Shown: one piece after another, positions 15,856 through 24,614 of the stretch
How the letters are laid out: each line of letters begins with the position of its first letter
Position numbering within the stretch: position 1 is the stretch's first letter
DNA from: Candidatus Pseudobutyricicoccus lothianensis
GTDB taxonomy: Bacteria > Bacillota > Clostridia > Oscillospirales > Butyricicoccaceae
Length of the DNA: 64,000 nt
Direction of reading: 5' to 3'
NCBI GenBank assembly: GCA_904419295.1
Contig: CAJFRA010000001.1
Span: forward strand, 1 to 64,000
Program-made: the position numbers and the translations under genes
Notes under the pieces: model-generated
The model's database searches: none
The model's input: the letters and a program-made list of their open reading frames with translations, nothing else
What the model was told of the DNA's origin: nothing

Positions 15856-17361
15856 ATGGCCAAACAGGCAGAACAGAAGCAAAGCAAGAAAAGGGACTGG
15901 CTCTTAAATTGGGTGAGCCGCCACAAGGTGAGCGGCATCAAACGGCGGTGGCTGGTGAACAACCTGAGCATCGTCGTGCTTTTGCTTGCCATTTTATTCA
16001 TTGTGGCCGGCGCCGCCATCACCGGTTATTATTACGATTCGCTGTACACCAGCCTGCAGAGCAGGGCCAACACCAGCGCCAAATCCTTTACCAATTACAT
16101 GAGCAGCAGCCTCAACGATTTTTACCGTAACGCCGAACAGCAGACCCTGGAGTTTACGGAAAAGGATAAGATCGAGATGCAGGTGCTCAACAGCAGCGGC
16201 CACATCCTCTACTCCTCCACCGGCCTGGTGGCCGGCACTGTCCCGGCTACCACCGATGTGAACCAGTGCATCGAGACCAGGGATCTGGCCAGCTTTACCG
16301 GCTATGACCCGCTGACGGAAGAGCGGATCATGGCGGTGACGGCGCCGGTGTTCCAAAAAGGCAGCGACACCCTGATCGGCGAGGTGCGGTATGTCACCTC
16401 CCTCAAGCTGCTGGACAGGCAGATCGCCCACATCTATCTGCTGCTGGGCGGCGTGGCCCTGGCAGTGCTGGTATTGATCTTTGTCACCAACCAGTTTTTC
16501 ATCCATTCCATCGTCAACCCGGCCCTGAAGATCAACGAGCTGGCCCACCAGATCGCCAAAGGCCAATACGGGGCCCGGCTCGACATGGATTTCAACGACG
16601 AAATGGGCGAGCTGTGCAACACGCTGAACAACATGTCCACCGAGATCGCCCGGATGGAGAAGCTGAAGAACGACTTCATCTCCTCGGTATCCCATGAGCT
16701 GCGCACGCCCTTGACCGCCATTGGCGGCTGGGCGGAGACAGTGGAAAACAACCTGGACGACCCCAACACCGTGGAGACGGGCTTGGCCATCATCCGCAAG
16801 GAGACCACCCGCCTTTCCCAGATGGTGGAGGAGCTGCTGGACTTTTCCCGGCTGGAAAGCGGCCGGATGAAGCTGCGCACCGATGTGTTTGACCTGCGGG
16901 GCGATGTGTACGACGCCCTGTTCACCTACCACGAAATGCTCCGGCAGGAAGGGATGGAGACCCTTTACAGCGAGCCGCTTACGCCGGTCTATATCAACGG
17001 CGACCGGGACCGGCTGCGGCAGGTGTTTTTAAACATCATCGACAACGCGGCCAAATACGGCCAGAGCGGCGGCAAGATCGACCTTTCGCTGGCAGAAGAA
17101 GAGGGGCAGGCCGTGGTGCGCATCCGCGACTACGGCCAGGGCATCCCGGCGGAAGAACTGCCGCTGGTCAAGGAGAAATTTTTTAAGGGCAGCTCCCGGC
17201 AGCGGGGGGCCGGCATCGGCCTGGCCGTGTGCGACGAGATCGTGGCACTGCATGGCGGCAGCCTGGACATTGAAAGCACATATGGAGAGGGGACCACGGT
17301 GATCATCCGCCTGCCCCTTTCCCCAACCGGAGGAAACAATGAAACAGCAACCGAACTTTAA
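15856..17361 (+). CDS. Sensor histidine kinase (WalK/PhoR type)
   Basis: A 501-aa membrane sensor. TM1 spans about residues 35-58, an extracytoplasmic domain about 59-195, and TM2 about 196-215. A HAMP-like linker follows (NPALKINELAHQIAKGQYG), then a HisKA domain with His280 in VSHELRTPL, and a HATPase_c domain with the N box NIIDNAAKYG, G1 DYGQGI and G2 GAGIGLAV. The ATG at 15856 is 9 nt after GAGGG. The gene overlaps the next one (yqhQ) by 23 nt. It phosphorylates the preceding response regulator; the signal is unknown, and the co-encoded lipoprotein is a candidate partner. Confidence 0.92.
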   Translation: MAKQAEQKQSKKRDWLLNWVSRHKVSGIKRRWLVNNLSIVVLLLAILFIVAGAAITGYYYDSLYTSLQSRANTSAKSFTNYMSSSLNDFYRNAEQQTLEFTEKDKIEMQVLNSSGHILYSSTGLVAGTVPATTDVNQCIETRDLASFTGYDPLTEERIMAVTAPVFQKGSDTLIGEVRYVTSLKLLDRQIAHIYLLLGGVALAVLVLIFVTNQFFIHSIVNPALKINELAHQIAKGQYGARLDMDFNDEMGELCNTLNNMSTEIARMEKLKNDFISSVSHELRTPLTAIGGWAETVENNLDDPNTVETGLAIIRKETTRLSQMVEELLDFSRLESGRMKLRTDVFDLRGDVYDALFTYHEMLRQEGMETLYSEPLTPVYINGDRDRLRQVFLNIIDNAAKYGQSGGKIDLSLAEEEGQAVVRIRDYGQGIPAEELPLVKEKFFKGSSRQRGAGIGLAVCDEIVALHGGSLDIESTYGEGTTVIIRLPLSPTGGNNETATEL

Positions 17362-18280
17362 AACCACCATCGGCGGCCAGGCCCTGATCGAAGGGATCTT
17401 GATGCGGGGCCCCCAGAAAACGGCCATCGTGGTGCGCAAAAGCGATGGGGAATTTGCCATCAAAGAAGATGATGTGGGCACAGTACACCGCAGTGCGGTG
17501 GCCCGCCTGCCTTTGGTGCGGGGCGTCATCGGCTTTTGGGATTCGATGAAATACGGCATCAGCGCCCTGACTTACTCGGCGGATTTTTTTGACGACGGCA
17601 CAGAATATGGAGAACCCGGCCGGTTTGAGCAGTGGCTGACCCGCAAGTTTGGCCAGGCCAAGCTGGATAAATTTCTGATGGGATTGGCATTGTGCATGGG
17701 CATTGTGCTGCCCATCGGCCTTTTCATTTTGCTGCCCACCCTCATTGCGGGCCTGTTGCCCGCCAGCAGCAGTTCCAGCATCCTGCGCAACTTGCTGGAA
17801 GGGCTGGTGCGCATCGTGATCTTTTTGGGGTTCATTATCATCACATCCAAACAGAGCGATGTGCGGCGCACCTATATGTACCACGGCGCCGAACACAAGA
17901 CCATTGCCTGCTATGAAAGCGGGGAAGAACTGACGGTGGAAAACGTGCGCCATCATTCCCGTTTCCACCCCCGGTGCGGCACCAGTTTTTTGTTTGTGGT
18001 GATGATCATCAGCATTTTGGTGTTTTCGGTGTTCACTTGGTCCAACCCCTGGCTGCGCATGGCCTTACGCCTGCTGCTGCTGCCGTTGGTGGTGGGCATC
18101 AGCTATGAGATCAACCGCTGGGTCGGGCGACACGACAACTGGTTTTCCATGCTGCTGCGGGCACCTGGCCTGTTTTTGCAGCGGTTCACCACAAACGAAC
18201 CCGATGACAGCATGATCGAGGTGGCCATCGAGGCCATCCGGCGGGTGATCCCCGAAAATAAAGGAGAAGACAGGTGGTAG
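17339..18280 (+). CDS. yqhQ: DUF1385 integral membrane protein (YqhQ)
   Basis: A 313-aa multi-TM protein of the YqhQ/DUF1385 family. The N-terminal IGGQALIEGILMRGP motif, VRGVIGFWDSMKYG and the His-rich YMYHGAEHKTIACYE and RFHPRCGTSF motifs are diagnostic. At least four hydrophobic helices are visible (about 115-140, 155-175, 220-240, 245-265). In Clostridia this gene stands next to prmC, as here (7 nt apart). Its function is not established. It overlaps the kinase gene but has its own GGAGG ribosome binding site. Confidence 0.9.
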   Translation: MKQQPNFKTTIGGQALIEGILMRGPQKTAIVVRKSDGEFAIKEDDVGTVHRSAVARLPLVRGVIGFWDSMKYGISALTYSADFFDDGTEYGEPGRFEQWLTRKFGQAKLDKFLMGLALCMGIVLPIGLFILLPTLIAGLLPASSSSSILRNLLEGLVRIVIFLGFIIITSKQSDVRRTYMYHGAEHKTIACYESGEELTVENVRHHSRFHPRCGTSFLFVVMIISILVFSVFTWSNPWLRMALRLLLLPLVVGISYEINRWVGRHDNWFSMLLRAPGLFLQRFTTNEPDDSMIEVAIEAIRRVIPENKGEDRW

Positions 18281-18287
18281 AGAGAGT

Positions 18288-19163
18288 ATGGTAGGCACCA
18301 TTTCAGACGTATATCTGGATCTGCGCAACGAGCTGCGGCACCACGGCGTGACCTCCGCCCAGTTGGAGGCCAGGGAGCTGCTGGCTTTCGCATTGGAGAT
18401 CCCCCGGGACGTCCTCAACGAGCGGAGCGGCAGCTTTTTGTTCGACGCCCAGCTCAAACGGCTGGAAGAGCTGAAACAGCGCCGGCTGGCCGGCGAGCCT
18501 TTGGCCCACATCATCGGCGAGTGGGATTTTTATTCGCTGACTTTTACCCTGACGCCCGATGTGCTGATTCCCCGGGCGGACACGGAGACCTTGGTGGACG
18601 CCGGCCTCGCCTTTTTCAGCCGCCGGGAGCGGGGGCGCATTTTGGACCTTTGCTGCGGCAGCGGCTGCGTGGGCATTGCCCTGCTGTGCAACCTGCCCGA
18701 TACCATCAGCTGTGTGTTCGCCGATACATCAGAGGCGGCGCTGGAGGTGACCAAGGAGAACCTGGTGCGCCACCGGCTGACTTTCCGGGGCATCACCGTG
18801 CAGCAGGATGCCAAAGAGCCCTGCGCCGAAGCCCTGGGCAAATTCAACTTGATCGTCTGCAACCCGCCCTACATCCCCACCGGCGTCATCCCCACGCTGG
18901 ATCACAGCGTCAAGGATTACGAGCCCCACAAAGCACTGGATGGCGGCGCCGACGGCCTGGATTTCTACCGGGCCATTGCCGTGAACTTCAAACCGGCCCT
19001 GACGAAAAACGGCATGTTGGCCTTTGAATGCGGCATGGGGCAGCACGAGCAGGTGCAGCACATTTTGGAGCAGGCGGGCTTTTGTGAAGTCCGTATCCTG
19101 CGGGATTTTGCCGGTGTGGAACGGGTGGTGACCGCCCTGGCCAATCCGCCGGCAGACCGGTGA
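18288..19163 (+). CDS. prmC: Release factor glutamine methyltransferase PrmC
   Basis: A 291-aa SAM-dependent enzyme that methylates the Gln of the GGQ motif in peptide release factors. An N-terminal helical bundle (about residues 1-80) is followed by the Rossmann methyltransferase with motif I LDLCCGSGCVGI and the signature NPPYIP (about 192-197). IPRADTETLV is also typical. Its usual partner prfA is not adjacent; recA follows instead. The GGDDG-like loop DGGADGLDFYRA is intact, so it should be functional. Confidence 0.94.
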   Translation: MVGTISDVYLDLRNELRHHGVTSAQLEARELLAFALEIPRDVLNERSGSFLFDAQLKRLEELKQRRLAGEPLAHIIGEWDFYSLTFTLTPDVLIPRADTETLVDAGLAFFSRRERGRILDLCCGSGCVGIALLCNLPDTISCVFADTSEAALEVTKENLVRHRLTFRGITVQQDAKEPCAEALGKFNLIVCNPPYIPTGVIPTLDHSVKDYEPHKALDGGADGLDFYRAIAVNFKPALTKNGMLAFECGMGQHEQVQHILEQAGFCEVRILRDFAGVERVVTALANPPADR

Positions 19164-19169
19164 GAAAAG

Positions 19170-19183
19170 CGAACAAATGTTGC
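19170..19183 (+). promoter_or_regulatory. LexA (SOS) box of recA
   Basis: CGAACAAATGTTGC matches the Firmicute LexA consensus CGAAC-N4-GTTYG except at the last two positions. Its right half overlaps the -35 element of the recA promoter, where a bound repressor would block RNA polymerase. Confidence 0.85.
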
Positions 19184-19208
19184 GTTTTTCCTGGGGATAT
19201 AGTATACT
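19180..19208 (+). promoter_or_regulatory. recA promoter
   Basis: -35 TTGCGT and -10 TATACT with a 17-nt spacer, 28 nt before the recA ATG. Confidence 0.82.
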
Positions 19209-19235
19209 GGAAAGGACAACAAAGGGGGTAACTCT

Positions 19236-20363
19236 ATGGACGCAGCAGAAAAGAAAAAAGCTCTGGAGACGGCGCTGGCCAACATTGAAAAGCACTATGG
19301 CAAAGGGTCGGTGATGCGTCTCGGTGAAAATACAAGTATGAATGTGGAGGCCATCTCCACCGGCTCCATCTCGCTGGACATTGCGCTGGGCATTGGCGGC
19401 GTGCCCCGGGGCCGTATCGTGGAAGTGTACGGACCGGAATCTTCGGGCAAGACCACGCTGACGCTGCATGTGGTGGCCTCGGCCCAAAAAGCCGGCGGCG
19501 AAGCTGCCTTTATCGACGCAGAACATGCGCTGGACCCGGTGTATGCCAAAGCCCTGGGGGTGGATGTGGACCGGCTGCTGGTCTCCCAGCCCGATACGGG
19601 CGAGCAGGCCCTGGAGATCACAGAGGCCCTGGTGCGCAGCGGCGCTGTGGATGTGGTCGTGGTGGACTCGGTGGCGGCCCTGGTGCCCAAAGCGGAGATC
19701 GACGGCGAAATGGGCGACGCCTTTGTGGGCCTTCATGCCCGGCTGATGTCCCAGGCGCTGCGCAAGCTGGCCGGCGCCATCGCCAAATCCAACTGCGTGG
19801 TCATATTCATCAACCAATTGCGTGAAAAAGTGGGTGTTGTTTACGGCAACCCGGAGGTGACCACCGGCGGCCGTGCGCTGAAATTCTATTCCAGCGTCCG
19901 CATCGAGATCCGGCGGACGGAGCACATCAAAGTGGGCAGCACCAACATCGGCAGCCGCACCCGGGCCAAAGTGGTGAAAAACAAGATCGCCCCGCCTTTT
20001 AAAGAAGCGGAATTCGACATCATGTACGGCGAAGGGATCTCCAAGCTGGGCGAGCTGGTGGATCTGGGCGTCAAGTTCGACCTGGTGCAAAAGAGCGGCG
20101 CTTGGTACTCCATGGGCGAGACCCGGCTGGGCCAGGGGCGCGACGCGGCCAAGCAGTTCTTCAAAGACAACCCGGAGATCGCCGAAGAGCTGGAAGAGAA
20201 GATCAAAGAGGCCCTGAAAAACGCAGACAGCGGCAAAGGCAAGAAGGACAAAGAGGCGGGAGGCAAAAAAGAGAGCGCCCCGGCCCGTCCGGCGGCCAAG
20301 TCCGCCCCGCCCAAAGGCGGCGTAGAAGTGTTTGCCGACGATTTTGAAGACGACAAAGAATGA
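19236..20363 (+). CDS. recA: Recombinase RecA
   Basis: A 375-aa recombinase that coats single-stranded DNA, catalyses strand exchange and triggers LexA self-cleavage. Walker A is GPESSGKT (about residues 66-73), Walker [11 protein letters not shown], loop L1 about GEMGDAFVG and L2 around [20 protein letters not shown]. The C-terminal tail after about 325 is unusually Lys/Ala/Pro-rich and then acidic (ending DDFEDDKE), as in many Clostridia. It heads a recA-recX-rimO-pgsA-cysS run in which the first four genes overlap by 4 nt each, and is preceded by a LexA box. Confidence 0.98.
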   Translation: MDAAEKKKALETALANIEKHYGKGSVMRLGENTSMNVEAISTGSISLDIALGIGGVPRGRIVEVYGPESSGKTTLTLHVVASAQKAGGEAAFIDAEHALDPVYAKALGVDVDRLLVSQPDTGEQALEITEALVRSGAVDVVVVDSVAALVPKAEIDGEMGDAFVGLHARLMSQALRKLAGAIAKSNCVVIFINQLREKVGVVYGNPEVTTGGRALKFYSSVRIEIRRTEHIKVGSTNIGSRTRAKVVKNKIAPPFKEAEFDIMYGEGISKLGELVDLGVKFDLVQKSGAWYSMGETRLGQGRDAAKQFFKDNPEIAEELEEKIKEALKNADSGKGKKDKEAGGKKESAPARPAAKSAPPKGGVEVFADDFEDDKE

Positions 20364-20848
20364 GCACGGAAAGCCAAAAAAATGCCCTGGATTATGCAGC
20401 CAGGCTGCTGGCGCCCCGGGCGATGTCGGAAAAGACGCTGCGGGAGAAACTGGAGAAAAAAGAATTTGCTCCTGAGGACATCCAATACGCCGTGGAGCGC
20501 TTGACGGAGATGGGCGGCTTGAACGACCGGGAGTTTGCCCAAACCGTAGCCCGGTACTACCGGAACAAGGGCTTCGGCCGGCAAAAAGTGGCCCAGGAAC
20601 TGCGGCGGCGGGGCATCGGAAAAGAACTGTCGGATGAAGTGCTGGAGGGATTTGCCCCCTGCAGCGAAAAAGTGGTGTCGTATCTGGAAAAAGTGATCCA
20701 GGGGAACACCCATGACAAACGGATGATCCGCAAGGCGGCCGCCGGCCTCTACCGCCGGGGGTTTTCCTGGGAGCAGATCGATGCGGCCATCGATGTCTAT
20801 TGCGACGACACATGGCAGGAAGAGGAAAAAACAGAGACGGAGGAATGA
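20360..20848 (+). CDS. recX: RecA regulator RecX
   Basis: A 162-aa all-helical protein of tandem three-helix repeats that modulates RecA filaments. The motifs [29 protein letters not shown] and [17 protein letters not shown] are typical of the family. Its ATG overlaps the recA stop (ATGA), giving coupled expression and SOS control. The C-terminal tail is acidic. Confidence 0.92.
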   Translation: MSTESQKNALDYAARLLAPRAMSEKTLREKLEKKEFAPEDIQYAVERLTEMGGLNDREFAQTVARYYRNKGFGRQKVAQELRRRGIGKELSDEVLEGFAPCSEKVVSYLEKVIQGNTHDKRMIRKAAAGLYRRGFSWEQIDAAIDVYCDDTWQEEEKTETEE

Positions 20849-22203
20849 GTTTGTCCATCAAAATCCATATGAACTCCTTGGGGTGTGCCAAAAACCTGGT
20901 CAACTCCGAGCAGATGCTGGCGCTGCTGCGGCAGGCCGGCATGGAGGTCGTGGAAGATCTTGCCCAGGCCGATGTGGCCATTGTGAACACTTGCGGCTTT
21001 ATCGACGCCGCCAAGCAAGAGGCCATCGACACCATTTTGGAGACTGCCCAATGGAAGCAGCAGGGGCAGTTGAAGGCATTGATCGCCACCGGCTGCCTGG
21101 TGGAGCGCTACCAAGATGAAATTTTGCAGGAGCTGCCCGAGCTGGACGCCGTGTGCGGCACCGGCAGCTACACCGATATCGTGGAAGCGGTGCAGCAGGC
21201 TTTGGCAGGGCAAAAGCGGGCCTATCTGGCCTCCAGCGCCCAGGCGGCCCTGGAAGGGGACCGGCAGCTGATCACAAAGCCCTATTCTGCCTTCCTCCGC
21301 ATTGCAGAAGGGTGCAACAACCATTGCAGCTATTGCATCATCCCCTCGCTGCGGGGGCCGTTCCGCAGCCGCACGCTGGAGCATATCTGGCAGGAAGCCC
21401 GGCAGCTGGCCGCCCAAGGCGCCAAGGAATTGCTGGTCATCGCCCAGGATACCACCCGCTATGGCACAGACCTCTATGGCCGCCGGGCGCTGCCTGAACT
21501 GGTGGAAGGGCTGTGCCAGATCGAGGGCGTGGAGTGGATCCGGCTCCACTATCTGTACCCCGACGAACTGGACGATGCGCTGCTGGATGTGATGGAGCGG
21601 AACCCCAAAGTGGTGCGGTATTTCGACATCCCGCTGCAGCACATCAACGACCGGGTGCTCAAGGCCATGAACCGCCGGGGTGACAGTGCGCTCATCAAAG
21701 AGCGGATAAACACCATCCGCAGCCGGTTCCCCGAAGCAGTCATCCGCACCTCGCTGATCGTGGGGTTCCCCGGCGAGACGGAAGAGGAGTTCGACGAGCT
21801 GTACCGGTTTTTGGATGAATACAAACTGGAGCGGGCCGGGGTATTCGCCTATTCCCAGGAAGAAGGGACGGTGGCCGGCGCCATGCCGGACCAGATCCCG
21901 GAAGAGGAGAAGGAACGCCGCCGGGAGATCCTGGTGGAGCTGCAGGACGCCGTGATGGATGAATTCTCCCAAAAGCTGGTGGGCACCACCCAACGGGTGC
22001 TGTGCTGCGGCTATGATCCAGAACATGAGATGTTCTATGGCCGTACTTACATGGATTCCCCGGATGTGGATGGCATCGTCTATTTTTATGCCGATGAGCC
22101 GGTGGAAGAGGGGACCTTTGTCCCGGTGAAGATCGAAAACGCGGTGAGCGCCGAGCTCTTCGGCGAGATCGCCCAAGGACCCGATGAGGAGATGGACCAA
22201 TGA
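20845..22203 (+). CDS. rimO: Ribosomal protein S12 methylthiotransferase RimO
   Basis: A 452-aa radical-SAM enzyme that methylthiolates an Asp of ribosomal protein S12. The N-terminal MNSLGCAKNLVNSE and NTCGFIDAAKQE motifs are RimO-specific. The radical-SAM cysteines are C157-NNH-C161-SY-C164, followed by IIPSLRGPFRSR. A C-terminal TRAM domain is present. It starts at an ATG overlapping the recX stop (ATGA), with GGAGGA just upstream. A second methylthiotransferase, MtaB, is at 10382-11689. Confidence 0.96.
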   Translation: MSLSIKIHMNSLGCAKNLVNSEQMLALLRQAGMEVVEDLAQADVAIVNTCGFIDAAKQEAIDTILETAQWKQQGQLKALIATGCLVERYQDEILQELPELDAVCGTGSYTDIVEAVQQALAGQKRAYLASSAQAALEGDRQLITKPYSAFLRIAEGCNNHCSYCIIPSLRGPFRSRTLEHIWQEARQLAAQGAKELLVIAQDTTRYGTDLYGRRALPELVEGLCQIEGVEWIRLHYLYPDELDDALLDVMERNPKVVRYFDIPLQHINDRVLKAMNRRGDSALIKERINTIRSRFPEAVIRTSLIVGFPGETEEEFDELYRFLDEYKLERAGVFAYSQEEGTVAGAMPDQIPEEEKERRREILVELQDAVMDEFSQKLVGTTQRVLCCGYDPEHEMFYGRTYMDSPDVDGIVYFYADEPVEEGTFVPVKIENAVSAELFGEIAQGPDEEMDQ

Positions 22204-22766
22204 CAACAGCCAATAAGATCACCTTAGTGCGCATCGCGATGATCCCCTTTTTCATCTATTTCGCCTATGTGGGGACCCGCACGGCGGATATCATAGCGCT
22301 GTGCCTGTTTTTGGTGGCCAGCGCCACCGATTTTCTGGATGGCTATATCGCGCGCAAATACAACCAGATCACGGATTTCGGCAAATTTGTCGACCCGCTG
22401 GCCGATAAACTGTTGGTGTGCGCCGCCCTGCTGCTCTTCATCCAGCGGGGCGAGATGAACGGCGTCATGGTGTTCATCATCCTGGCCCGGGAATTTATCA
22501 TCACCTCGCTGCGCACCGTTGCCGCCGGCAAAGGCCGGGTGCTGGCCGCCGCTTGGTCGGGCAAAGTGAAGACCTGTACCCAGATCGCCGGCGTGGCAGT
22601 GATCTTTGTGGCCAGCATCCTCCACTATGGGGATCCTTCCCTGCCGGTGGAGACCATCGCCCAGGTGGCGGGCTGGGTCATGACATTGATGACCCTGTAT
22701 TCCGGCTTTGATTATATGAAGCGCAACTGGGATATCGTGGCCGATGGGGCTACATCCCGGAAATAA
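22200..22766 (+). CDS. pgsA: CDP-diacylglycerol-glycerol-3-phosphate 3-phosphatidyltransferase PgsA
   Basis: A 188-aa integral membrane enzyme that makes phosphatidylglycerol phosphate, the committed step to acidic phospholipids. The CDP-alcohol phosphotransferase signature D-x2-DG-x2-AR-x8-G-x3-D-x3-D is complete across residues about 42-68 (DFLDGYIARKY...DFGKFVDPLADK). Several hydrophobic helices follow. The ATG overlaps the rimO stop. It is the only lipid head-group gene in the window and uses acyl chains made by the fab operon at 45-56 kb. Confidence 0.95.
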   Translation: MTTANKITLVRIAMIPFFIYFAYVGTRTADIIALCLFLVASATDFLDGYIARKYNQITDFGKFVDPLADKLLVCAALLLFIQRGEMNGVMVFIILAREFIITSLRTVAAGKGRVLAAAWSGKVKTCTQIAGVAVIFVASILHYGDPSLPVETIAQVAGWVMTLMTLYSGFDYMKRNWDIVADGATSRK

Positions 22767-22784
22767 GCCAAAGGAGAAAGACCC

Positions 22785-24194
22785 ATGGAATTATACAACA
22801 GCCTGACCCGCAAAAAAGAAGAGTTCATCCCGCTGGAGCCGGGCAAGGTGAAGATGTACACTTGCGGGCCCACGGTGTACCACTATGCCCACATCGGCAA
22901 CCTGCGCAGCTACATCATGGAGGATGTGCTGGAAAAATACCTGCGCTACCTGGGCTATGATGTCAAGCGGGTGATGAACATCACCGACGTGGGGCACCTC
23001 TCCAGCGATGCGGACACTGGTGAAGACAAGATGTTGAAAGGGGCCAAGCGGGAACACAAGACCGTGATGGAGATCGCCCAATTCTACACCGACGCCTTTT
23101 TCCAGGACTGCGAAAAGCTGCACATCAAACGGCCGGATATCGTGGAGCCCGCCACCAACTGCATCGGTGATTTCATCCAGATGATCCAAGGCCTGTTGGA
23201 CAAAGGATACGCCTATGTGGCCGGCGGCAATGTGTACTTTGACACCTCGAAGCTGAAAGAATACTACGTGTTCAACAAACAGGACCAAGAGGACTTGGCC
23301 GTCGGGGTCCGCGAAGGGGTGGAAGAGGACACGAACAAGCGGAACAAGACGGATTTCGTCCTGTGGTTCACCAAATCCAAATTCGAAGACCAGGAATTGA
23401 AGTGGGACAGCCCCTGGGGCGTGGGTTATCCGGGCTGGCACATCGAATGCTCCTGCATCTCCAGCCGGTATCTGGGCGATACGCTGGATATCCACTGCGG
23501 CGGCATCGACAACGCTTTTCCCCACCACACCAACGAGATCGCCCAGAGCGAAGCCTATTTTGGCCACAAGTGGTGCAACTATTGGTTCCATGTCCACCAT
23601 TTGAACACCACGAGCGGCAAGATGAGCAAATCCAAAGGGGAGTTCCTGACTGTCTCGCTGCTGGAAGAAAAGGGATACGACCCCATGGTCTACCGGCTGT
23701 TCTGCCTGCAATCCCACTACCGCAAATCGCTGGTGTTTTCTTATGAGGGCATGGACAACGCCGCGGCCACCTATCAAAAGCTCTTGCAGCGCATCGGCGC
23801 GCTGGGCAAGGAGGGCACGGTGGACGAGCAAGGGGCAGAACCTTTGCGGGCCGGCTTCCGCGCCGCGCTGGACAACGATCTGAACACATCTTTGGCCATC
23901 ACGGCTCTTTACGATGTGCTGAAGGCCGATGTGAACGACGCCACCAAGCGGGCGCTGCTGGCCGAGTTTGATACGGTCCTTTCCCTGGGGCTGCTGGAAG
24001 GGGCGGAAAAAGCGGCGGCGCCTCAGCCGGCCGCCAGCCTGGATGCAGAGATCGAGCAGATGATCGAGCAGCGCCAGCAAGCGCGGAAAAACAAGGATTT
24101 TGCCACGGCGGACCGGATCCGCGATGAGCTGAAAGCCCGGGGCATCCTGTTGGAAGACACCCCCCAAGGGGTCAAGTGGACGCTGCAAAGATAG
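22785..24194 (+). CDS. cysS: Cysteinyl-tRNA synthetase
   Basis: A 469-aa class I aminoacyl-tRNA synthetase. It has the zinc-site Cys in TCGPTVYHYAHIGNLR (the HIGH-type motif is HIGN), GWHIECS, HCGGIDNAFPHH and the catalytic KMSKS in SGKMSKSKG. The C-terminal anticodon-binding domain (about 350-469) is complete, ending GVKWTLQR as usual. AAAGGAG lies upstream of the ATG at 22785, 18 nt after pgsA. No T-box precedes it, consistent with its position inside the recA operon. Confidence 0.97.
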   Translation: MELYNSLTRKKEEFIPLEPGKVKMYTCGPTVYHYAHIGNLRSYIMEDVLEKYLRYLGYDVKRVMNITDVGHLSSDADTGEDKMLKGAKREHKTVMEIAQFYTDAFFQDCEKLHIKRPDIVEPATNCIGDFIQMIQGLLDKGYAYVAGGNVYFDTSKLKEYYVFNKQDQEDLAVGVREGVEEDTNKRNKTDFVLWFTKSKFEDQELKWDSPWGVGYPGWHIECSCISSRYLGDTLDIHCGGIDNAFPHHTNEIAQSEAYFGHKWCNYWFHVHHLNTTSGKMSKSKGEFLTVSLLEEKGYDPMVYRLFCLQSHYRKSLVFSYEGMDNAAATYQKLLQRIGALGKEGTVDEQGAEPLRAGFRAALDNDLNTSLAITALYDVLKADVNDATKRALLAEFDTVLSLGLLEGAEKAAAPQPAASLDAEIEQMIEQRQQARKNKDFATADRIRDELKARGILLEDTPQGVKWTLQR

Positions 24195-24216
24195 GGAAAG
24201 CAGTGTAAAAATGAAC

Positions 24217-24278
24217 AAAAAAGCCGCAAGACGCATACCCTGGGGCAAGGAGGGATGGATGTGGATTGCGGCTTTTTT
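24217..24278 (+). terminator. Large hairpin, possible terminator after cysS
   Basis: A 13-bp stem (AAAAAAGCCGCAA and TTGCGGCTTTTTT) encloses a 36-nt loop that contains AAGGAGGG and an ATG. The 3' arm ends in T6, so it can terminate, but the long loop and the enclosed ribosome binding site also suit a regulatory hairpin. Confidence 0.5.
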
Positions 24279-24614
24279 GGAGAGAGCGCCCTGCTGACGC
24301 TGGCCTGCATCGGCGCCGCCGCTCTGCTGGTAGAGGGCTATGCCTTTTGCCTGGGGCGCCGCCTGGCGGGGCGGATCCAGGTGGCGGCCCGGCTGGACTG
24401 CCGGAATTGCGGGGACAAAGCCCGGTGCATTTGGTGGGCCCGCCGGCTGCTGGCCCTCCGGTGGCCCGGCGCCCGGCTGGAGATCCAGGGGGCGGACCGG
24501 GAGGAGATCAAACAAGCGCAGATCCTCTGCGCGGGAGGTGGAAGTTTTGGAGAGCACAGCCAGACAGCCGGAACTGGAAACGGTGGAAGGGACCGTGGAA
24601 ACGCTGATCTATAA
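24255..24614 (+). CDS. Possible small membrane protein overlapping the recD2 start
   Basis: A 119-aa frame with one hydrophobic segment (LLTLACIGAAALLVEGYAF, about residues 13-31), a Cys-containing patch CRNCGDKARC and a cytoplasm-like tail. AAGGAGGG precedes it, but the ATG at 24255 is very close to that site, and the better-spaced ATG at 24259 opens a 12-codon frame only. It overlaps recD2 by about 70 nt, and its last 20 residues look like shadow sequence. It may be a real short protein, a decayed gene or an untranslated leader; the evidence is limited. Confidence 0.35.
   Translation: MDVDCGFFGESALLTLACIGAAALLVEGYAFCLGRRLAGRIQVAARLDCRNCGDKARCIWWARRLLALRWPGARLEIQGADREEIKQAQILCAGGGSFGEHSQTAGTGNGGRDRGNADL

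Noticed and set aside
18729..21089. A 786-codon frame antisense to prmC, recA and recX
   Set aside because: It is a high-GC shadow of three well-supported core genes and has no ribosome binding site.
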